NCBI GenBank assembly: GCA_007126515.1
Contig: SLBD01000188.1
Coordinates: 1-35,787, forward strand
Origin: Kiritimatiellia bacterium
GTDB taxonomy: Bacteria; Verrucomicrobiota; Kiritimatiellia; SLAD01
Direction of reading: 5' to 3'
DNA: 35,787 nucleotides
The notes beneath the pieces are model-generated. The model ran no database searches and was not told where the DNA came from. It saw nothing but the letters and a program-made list of their open reading frames with translations. Shown here in pieces: positions 32,560-35,787 of the stretch. Both the position numbers and the translations under genes were made by a program. Numbering within the stretch: position 1 is the stretch's first letter; every line of letters starts with the position of its first letter.

Positions 32560-33079
32560 GCCGGACAAGCCAATTCTGGTCATGCTGGCTGGTCCGAACG
32601 GAGCTGGCAAGACGACGTTTTATGAAGCCCACCTCGCCCCTTTGGGATTGCCGTTTATCAACGCCGATATTCTGGTGCGCACGCTAGGACTTGCGCCGTA
32701 CGAGGCCGCTATCGAGGCGGAGCGCATTCGTGAGATCTATGTTGAAAAGCAGATCGGTTTTGTTTCTGAAACCGTCTTTTCTGATCCAGTTGCCTCCAAG
32801 CTCGCTTTTCTATGCCGAGCTGTTCAAGCAGGGTTTGATGTCCATCTGATTTTCATCCAGATTCGGGATGTTGAGTTGTCGATGGCGCGTGTGCGCGACC
32901 GGGTTGCGGCCGGTGGGCACGATGTTCCGGAAGATAAACTAAAGAGCCGTTTCGCCCGAACTCAAACGAACCTACGTAAAGCCTGCAAAGTTCTGCCACA
33001 TGTCTTGATTTACGACAACTCGTCCTATCAGGCACCCTTCCGCTTGAAGGCTGAATATCGCGAGGGAAAACGCATATAA
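32552..33079 (+). CDS. Zeta-toxin family kinase
   Basis: 175 residues. Walker A GPNGAGKT (14-21) follows a hydrophobic strand (ILVMLA), then PFINADIL (D39, catalytic-type Asp), a helical insert, GFVSETVFSD, and AGFDVHLIFIQIRDVELSMARVRDRVAAGGHDVPEDKLKSRFART with the Arg-rich substrate-binding segment of zeta toxins. Zeta kinases phosphorylate UDP-N-acetylamino sugars and so block cell wall synthesis. The 8-nt overlap with a ParD-like gene and the operator upstream mark a toxin-antitoxin operon. The classic epsilon antitoxin is missing, replaced by the ParD-like protein. Some family members act as house-keeping or DNA-repair kinases instead. Confidence 0.82.
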   Translation: MSEPDKPILVMLAGPNGAGKTTFYEAHLAPLGLPFINADILVRTLGLAPYEAAIEAERIREIYVEKQIGFVSETVFSDPVASKLAFLCRAVQAGFDVHLIFIQIRDVELSMARVRDRVAAGGHDVPEDKLKSRFARTQTNLRKACKVLPHVLIYDNSSYQAPFRLKAEYREGKRI

Positions 33080-33128
33080 GGTGGTGACGGTGGCTCTTTA
33101 ACGACGGGGAGCGGTTGCTCATGCGGTT

Positions 33129-33157
33129 CTTGCGGGAAATCAAACACCTCCCGCAAG
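33129..33157 (+). terminator. Stem-loop after zeta toxin gene
   Basis: CTTGCGGGA and TCCCGCAAG form a perfect 9-bp stem around an 11-nt loop, about 50 nt after the zeta stop. There is no strong T-run, so it is a possible rather than certain terminator. Further on, CGGGCA-GGAA-TGCCCG (33288-33303) is another small hairpin just beyond the minus-strand gene that ends at 33321. Confidence 0.4.
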
Positions 33158-33320
33158 CTCATTTCCAGATCAGGGAAACAGGGACTCGTGAGCGTGTCTT
33201 CTCTGGAAAAGACATTCCTTCTCCATCAATTTTCATAATAGCCTCTGTCCTCTGTGGTGAAGAATCTTTTCCAAACCCGGACAGAGCACGGGCAGGAATG
33301 CCCGCGCTCCCATGCCAGCT

Positions 33321-33770
33321 CTATTCGTTCACTCTCAATCGATAGAAATACGGAACGGCACTCGGTGTCACAATCAGCCGATACTCGCCTTCCTCCAAGA
33401 TGGGTGTTCCGGTGTCGTCTGCCCAGCCAGCCTCATCCGCCAGATCCGTGCTACGCTGCAAAATGGCGAGCGGCGCGTCTCCGTCCCAGTAGATCAGCGC
33501 TTGTTTGGGAGAGAGGTAGCGGATGTGCAGCTGTGGCCCACCCTCACTTTGTATGACGAGGGCAAAAACCCAGAATCCGGCCACGAGTTCATAGTCGCCG
33601 CTGGCAGATCGACCGACATCCTGCTGTCCGATCGTACCCTTGATTTCATATTCACCACCCACACTCCTGCCGCCGCCACTGCCGATTTTGAACCACTCGA
33701 TCTCGTACTGAGCCGTCACGACCAGAGGGAGAACCACAGCCAAGCCAATCACCACAAATTTCTTTTTCAT
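33321..33770 (-). CDS. Small secreted protein of PVC-type 'GGG-S-GG-Y-GTIGQ' family
   Basis: 149 residues from ATG 33770, with AAGGAAGG just upstream. The longer track start is rejected. Signal peptide MKKKFVVIGLAVVLPLVVTAQ. The mature part begins YEIEWFKIGSGGGRSVGGEYEIKGTIGQQDVG and SASGDYELVAGFWVF, a small beta-rich motif I recall in many Verrucomicrobia and Kiritimatiella-type secreted proteins. The C-terminal YRLIVTPSAVPYFYRLRVNE has the FYRL ending seen in related proteins. No enzymatic function is known to me. It is on the opposite strand to its neighbours and is probably monocistronic. Confidence 0.72.
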   Translation of the reverse strand: MKKKFVVIGLAVVLPLVVTAQYEIEWFKIGSGGGRSVGGEYEIKGTIGQQDVGRSASGDYELVAGFWVFALVIQSEGGPQLHIRYLSPKQALIYWDGDAPLAILQRSTDLADEAGWADDTGTPILEEGEYRLIVTPSAVPYFYRLRVNE

Positions 33771-33970
33771 GACCTGCCTTCCTTTGCCTTGAGCAAACAC
33801 ACCACAAGTTGCTGCCAAATTTCATGGGCATCCCTAAAGGCTAGCAAACAAAGGTCATAAACATAGTCCAAACTTCACGCTCATAAAAAAACAGGGTTCC
33901 CCTGATATCGCCATCAGCGGGTCCAATCATCACCTTGTCATTTCTCCTTTGGCATAGTATCTTCGTTCCT

Positions 33971-34621
33971 ATGAAAAGGTCGTTACTCATACTCTGCTTG
34001 ATTTTTACGGGAACGCTTTCAAGCGCCTCCATCCCCGAATTCAGCCGGTATCGGATTATTTTAGACCGTAAGCCGTTTGGGGATCCCCCTCCTGCCCCCG
34101 TCACCCCGCGGCCCACGCCCCCGGTTTCTCCTCAGCAATCCTTTGCCCGGACAATCCGTTTAACCGCGTTACTGGAATCAGACGACGGCGAACTCCGTGT
34201 TGGCCTTGTGAATTCGCAAAACAACGACAGCTTCTTTCTGCGTGTTGGCGAGACGCATGATGGCATTGAATTGGTTTCTGCCTCCTACGAAGAAGAAGAA
34301 GCCGTTTTGCGTCGTGGCTCCGAAATGGCCGTGATCAGTTTTAATACGGGTGACGTGGAACCCATTACTCAGCAGCAGCATGCAGAGCGAGCCCAAGCTC
34401 GCCAAAGCTCCTATGAAGAAAGAAGGCAAGCACGTCGAGCAGCTGCCGAAGCTCGAAGACGGGAACCCCCGCCAGAACCACTCTTGACCGGCGAAGAATT
34501 GCAACAACACTTGCAAGACTATCAAATGGAAGTAATCCGACAGGGACTCCCCCCCCTCCCCATCCCATTGACTCCTGAAATGGATGATCAGTTGGTGCGA
34601 GAAGGTGTTCTGCCACCCTGA
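33971..34621 (+). CDS. Secreted proline-rich protein, unknown function
   Basis: 216 residues from ATG 33971, with a signal peptide (MKRSLLILCLIFTGTLSSAS). After it comes SRYRIILDRKPFGDPPPAP, reminiscent of the region just after the membrane anchor in GspC/PilP-type secretion-system proteins. A proline-rich linker, a small beta domain (FARTIRLTALLESDDGELRVGLVNSQ ... YEEEEAVLRRGSEMAVISF), a highly charged helix (QQQHAERAQARQSSYEERRQARRAAAEARRRE) and a proline-rich end follow. The GspC-like resemblance is weak and only suggests a role linked to type II secretion or type IV pilus machinery. It lies 38 nt before the SGNH gene. Confidence 0.62.
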   Translation: MKRSLLILCLIFTGTLSSASIPEFSRYRIILDRKPFGDPPPAPVTPRPTPPVSPQQSFARTIRLTALLESDDGELRVGLVNSQNNDSFFLRVGETHDGIELVSASYEEEEAVLRRGSEMAVISFNTGDVEPITQQQHAERAQARQSSYEERRQARRAAAEARRREPPPEPLLTGEELQQHLQDYQMEVIRQGLPPLPIPLTPEMDDQLVREGVLPP

Positions 34622-34659
34622 CACCAAACCGGGAACATGAGTCTTCATGCAGTCGCAGT

Positions 34660-35385
34660 ATGAGTAGGTTGTGGCTCATCTTTGGTGCAGTCAGTGCCTC
34701 CATAGCGATCCTGATCACGGCACTTGCTCTTTGGCGAATGTTTGACTTTCGGACTCGCTGGCATGGATTATGGGTGAACAGCCAATGGGAGCAAACTCTG
34801 GAGCAAGAGGGACTTTTTGCTGATCACACCATCATCTTTTTCGGAGATTCTCAACTCGCACTGTGGCGCATGGCTCCATCATTTGGCCGCCTGCCCATTC
34901 GTAATCGAGGCATATCAGGGGATCAAGCGATTCATGCCCTGCGCCGCTTCGAACAAGATAGTTTAGCCTATCAGCCCGACCTGATTTTATTCCTGATGGG
35001 CACAAATGACCTGGCTCGTCAAACACCCATCGACGAAATTGTGGCTGCGCTCAAATCTATGGTAGACGCAGCGCGAACCCAAGGAGCCAGTGTTCTCATC
35101 GGCAGCATCTTGCCAGTGGCACCACAGCAAGGCCCAATCCGGGATCCAGCCAAGATCATTCAGTTGAATCAACAGCTTCAAGCTCTGGCGGACAGAGACC
35201 TTGTTGAGTTCATCGACTTTCACGCCCAATTGGTTGACGAGTCCGGCTGGATGAATCCCCAGTACACCGATGACGGACTGCATCCGAATGAAAGCGGATA
35301 CGCAAAAATGACTCAGTTGCTTACCCCCCGCTTAGCTCAAGTCCTAACCGGCAACAACGCTCACGACCAGGGCGCTTTAAATTAA
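34660..35385 (+). CDS. SGNH/GDSL-family hydrolase, membrane-anchored
   Basis: 241 residues. An N-terminal hydrophobic anchor (LWLIFGAVSASIAILITALALW) precedes an SGNH catalytic domain: IIFFGDSQ with nucleophile S64, NRGISGDQ (G84 oxyanion), LFLMGTNDLA (N116), and DDGLHPNESGY with D205 and H208. All four blocks are intact, so it should be an active esterase facing the periplasm. Substrates for the family include acylated sugars, lipids and peptidoglycan O-acetyl groups. The start ATG 34660 has no strong SD. Confidence 0.88.
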   Translation: MSRLWLIFGAVSASIAILITALALWRMFDFRTRWHGLWVNSQWEQTLEQEGLFADHTIIFFGDSQLALWRMAPSFGRLPIRNRGISGDQAIHALRRFEQDSLAYQPDLILFLMGTNDLARQTPIDEIVAALKSMVDAARTQGASVLIGSILPVAPQQGPIRDPAKIIQLNQQLQALADRDLVEFIDFHAQLVDESGWMNPQYTDDGLHPNESGYAKMTQLLTPRLAQVLTGNNAHDQGALN

Positions 35386-35495
35386 AGTGCTTCATTCAAA
35401 CTATTTCGTATTTTATGAGTTCATGAGCCTCAACGCAAGCTTGCGGGCGGGAGAAACTGAAAGCGCCACCCTCCCTGTTGAGTTCCGGGCGATTA

Positions 35496-35787
35496 TTAGA
35501 AATTCCTTGCGTAGAACTGAGTGTCTCTGACGGCTTGCTCAAGCCTGCCGTCTCGCAGCTCGTAACGGGTCGTCGCCAGTGCTTTGATGAAATCTGGATC
35601 GTGCGAGACAATTACGAGGGTGCAAGGGAGCTGTGCAAGGACATCCAAGACTCGGGCACGGGAGGATTTGTCTAGGCAACTGGTGGGTTCATCCAGCAAT
35701 AGCGTATCGGGGCGCATGGCGAGATTGGTGGCCAGGGCGACACACTGTTTTTCGCCGGCGGAAAGGCGATGGGTGATTCGTTCCTCG
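35496..35787 (-). CDS. ABC transporter ATP-binding protein, C-terminal part (cut by window edge)
   Basis: The frame is open to the window edge. The first complete codon starts at 35786. It reads LSAGEKQCVALATNLAMRPD (ABC signature LSAGE), then TLLLDEPTSCLD (Walker B and D-loop) and TLVIVSHDPDFIK (H-loop), then the end ELRDGRLEQAVRDTQF. This is the C-terminal ~96 residues of a small ABC ATPase such as an export or phosphonate-type one. Walker A is outside the window. The partner permease is not visible here. Confidence 0.9.
   Translation of the reverse strand, partial: EERITHRLSAGEKQCVALATNLAMRPDTLLLDEPTSCLDKSSRARVLDVLAQLPCTLVIVSHDPDFIKALATTRYELRDGRLEQAVRDTQFYARNF

Overview
The window looks like the chromosome of a Gram-negative, environmental bacterium, most likely from the PVC superphylum (Verrucomicrobiota / Kiritimatiellota / Lentisphaerota). 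This placement is inference. It rests on two secreted-protein architectures that I associate with that group (the 'SYQGLVTANGAPFSGTG' N-terminus with a Peptidase_S74 tail at 30471-31809, and the small 'GGGRSVGGEYEIKGTIGQ' protein at 33321-33770), on dispersed GAGCTCCGCC-type intergenic repeats, and on the housekeeping set (ThyX rather than ThyA, CoaX, Nfu, ACT-domain SerA). No rRNA, tRNA, CRISPR array, phage or insertion sequence was seen.

Layout. 1-1284: remnant of an Mrr restriction endonuclease, a small membrane protein, then a repeat-rich intergenic stretch. 1285-2469: secreted PQQ-type sugar dehydrogenase. 2553-7639: tight four-gene purine-oxidation operon (8-oxoguanine/guanine deaminase-like amidohydrolase plus three-subunit xanthine-dehydrogenase-family molybdoenzyme). 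7772-8015: rpsU (missed by the ORF track) with an intrinsic terminator. 8023-11915: TIM-barrel sugar isomerase/epimerase, gmd, rmd and a UPF0104 membrane protein. 11842-15771 (minus): amidase, ClpX-like AAA+ unfoldase and polysaccharide flippase. 16209-22029: TPR protein, lipoprotein of the endo/exonuclease/phosphatase fold, HAD phosphatase, thyX, YkgJ-like protein, hotdog thioesterase and manA. 22313-23452: OFA-type MFS transporter flanked by short inverted repeats. 23567-26669 (minus): serA, nfu and a TIGR01777 epimerase. 26861-30419: nadC, coaX, trpA and manC. 30471-35787: accessory-looking end with a frameshifted secreted S74 protein, a ParD-like/zeta toxin-antitoxin pair, small secreted proteins, an SGNH hydrolase and the tail of an ABC ATPase.

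How genes work together. manA, manC, gmd and rmd together cover fructose-6-P to GDP-D-rhamnose except for the phosphomannomutase, and sit in a window that also has two membrane proteins of types linked to surface polysaccharide or lipid export. The amidohydrolase and molybdoenzyme would deaminate and hydroxylate purines in sequence.

Most interesting signal. A 15-bp near-palindrome, TTCCAYTCAATGGAA, occurs nine times in the window, only in two arrays (four copies at 1095-1201, five at 31859-31997). Start-to-start spacing is 30-31 bp, exactly 31 in seven of eight intervals, about three helical turns. Each array lies just upstream of a gene for a signal-peptide-bearing protein. The two arrays have the same strand orientation although the genes point in opposite directions. 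This looks like a phased protein-binding array controlling a set of exported proteins, and I know of no described system matching it.
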